5,672 nt of DNA, from the NCBI GenBank assembly GCA_050954505.1, contig JBPBPY010000061.1, positions 1 to 5,672 of the forward strand, written 5' to 3'. The notes under the pieces were generated by a model. It was given only the letters and a program-made list of their open reading frames with translations. It searched no databases and was not told the origin of the DNA. Positions 5,500-5,672 of this stretch are shown here, piece by piece. The DNA is from JAQGMO01 sp050954505 (GTDB lineage Bacteria > Pseudomonadota > Gammaproteobacteria > Burkholderiales > Burkholderiaceae_D). The stretch's first letter is position 1, and each line of letters begins with the position of its first letter. The position numbers were made by a program, and so were the translations under genes.

Positions 5500-5577
5500 G
5501 TGAATCATCGGCGTGAATTTTCTGCATGAACCCTCGACGTGATCATTCGGCGTGAACCGCCGGTATGAATCCAGTGT
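5500..5577. repeat. Six tandem copies of a degenerate 13-bp repeat
   Basis: Six consecutive 13-base units without gaps start at 5500, 5513, 5526, 5539, 5552 and 5565: GTGAATCATCGGC, GTGAATTTTCTGC, ATGAACCCTCGAC, GTGATCATTCGGC, GTGAACCGCCGGT and ATGAATCCAGTGT. The consensus is RTGAAYC-N-TCGGC; TGA at unit positions 2-4 is identical in all six, A5 in five, C10 in five and G12 in five. Since 13 is not a multiple of three, the TGA closes all three plus-strand frames, so the array is not coding on that strand. I do not recognise the unit. It could be a binding-site array, a diverged minisatellite or a structural element. Confidence 0.75.
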
Positions 5578-5602
5578 CAGCGTTCCTGCTGCGCGTATGG
5601 AG

Positions 5603-5646
5603 CAGCGCTTTCGCTGTGCCTCATGGCGTCGCTGCCCTCGACAGCG
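5603..5646. repeat. Two short CAGCG/CGCTG inverted repeats near the right edge
   Basis: CAGCG-CTTT-CGCTG (5603-5616) is a perfect 5-bp hairpin with a four-base loop. CGCTG (5630-5634) and CAGCG (5642-5646) form a second one with a seven-base loop. CAGCG also occurs at 5578-5582 and 5660-5664, both times inside TGTCAGCG. These may belong to the control region or the start of a gene beyond the window. Confidence 0.4.
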
Positions 5647-5655
5647 GGAGCGAAA

Positions 5656-5672
5656 ATGTCAGCGGCTGCCGA
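5656..5672 (+). CDS. Possible start of a rightward gene cut by the window edge
   Basis: An ATG at 5656 follows GGGAG (5646-5650) at five bases, a reasonable ribosome-binding arrangement, and begins MSAAA before the window ends. The same frame is open back to 5569 with another ATG at 5623. A second frame from ATG 5565 also stays open to the edge for 36 codons without a Shine-Dalgarno. Far too little sequence is visible to choose or to name a product. Confidence 0.2.

Overview
The window is GC-rich DNA, apart from a more AT-rich stretch at about 400-720. Its proteins have the flavour of a betaproteobacterium, most likely Burkholderiales and perhaps Oxalobacteraceae (Massilia-like). That placement is my inference from composition and protein style, not from a marker gene. 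I see no transposase, tRNA, rRNA, CRISPR array or phage gene, so this looks like ordinary chromosomal DNA with several lineage-specific features.

Layout. (1) Positions 1-307, minus strand: the first 102 codons of a GAF-domain sensor protein that runs off the left edge. (2) About 308-612: an AT-rich intergenic region shared by two divergent genes. (3) 613-2517, plus strand: a GAF / degenerate GGDEF / EAL protein, predicted to be an active cyclic-di-GMP phosphodiesterase. Its GAF domain is clearly related to that of the divergent neighbour. (4) 2634-2864: a small uncharacterised 76-residue protein, followed after 19 bases and a strong Shine-Dalgarno by (5) 2884-4509: an exported member of the argininosuccinate lyase / fumarase superfamily. 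(6) 4510-4735: an intergenic region with three inverted repeats, two of which reuse the half-site GCAAA/TTTGC. (7) 4736-5266: a ferritin-like diiron protein of the bacterioferritin type without the haem-ligand methionine. (8) 5267-5672: no convincing gene. It holds a structured 3' region with two mutually exclusive folds, six head-to-tail copies of a degenerate 13-bp repeat (5500-5577), and a cluster of CAGCG/CGCTG dyads.

How the parts may work together. The two divergent GAF proteins probably belong to one c-di-GMP signalling unit in which each senses a small ligand. The 76-residue protein and the lyase probably share a transcript. The ferritin-like gene appears to be its own unit with its own upstream dyads. 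Nothing links the signalling, lyase and ferritin units functionally except adjacency.

The items most worth a second look are the exported lyase, whose usual catalytic histidine position reads asparagine, and the 13-bp repeat array. Next come the paired dyads upstream of the ferritin-like gene.
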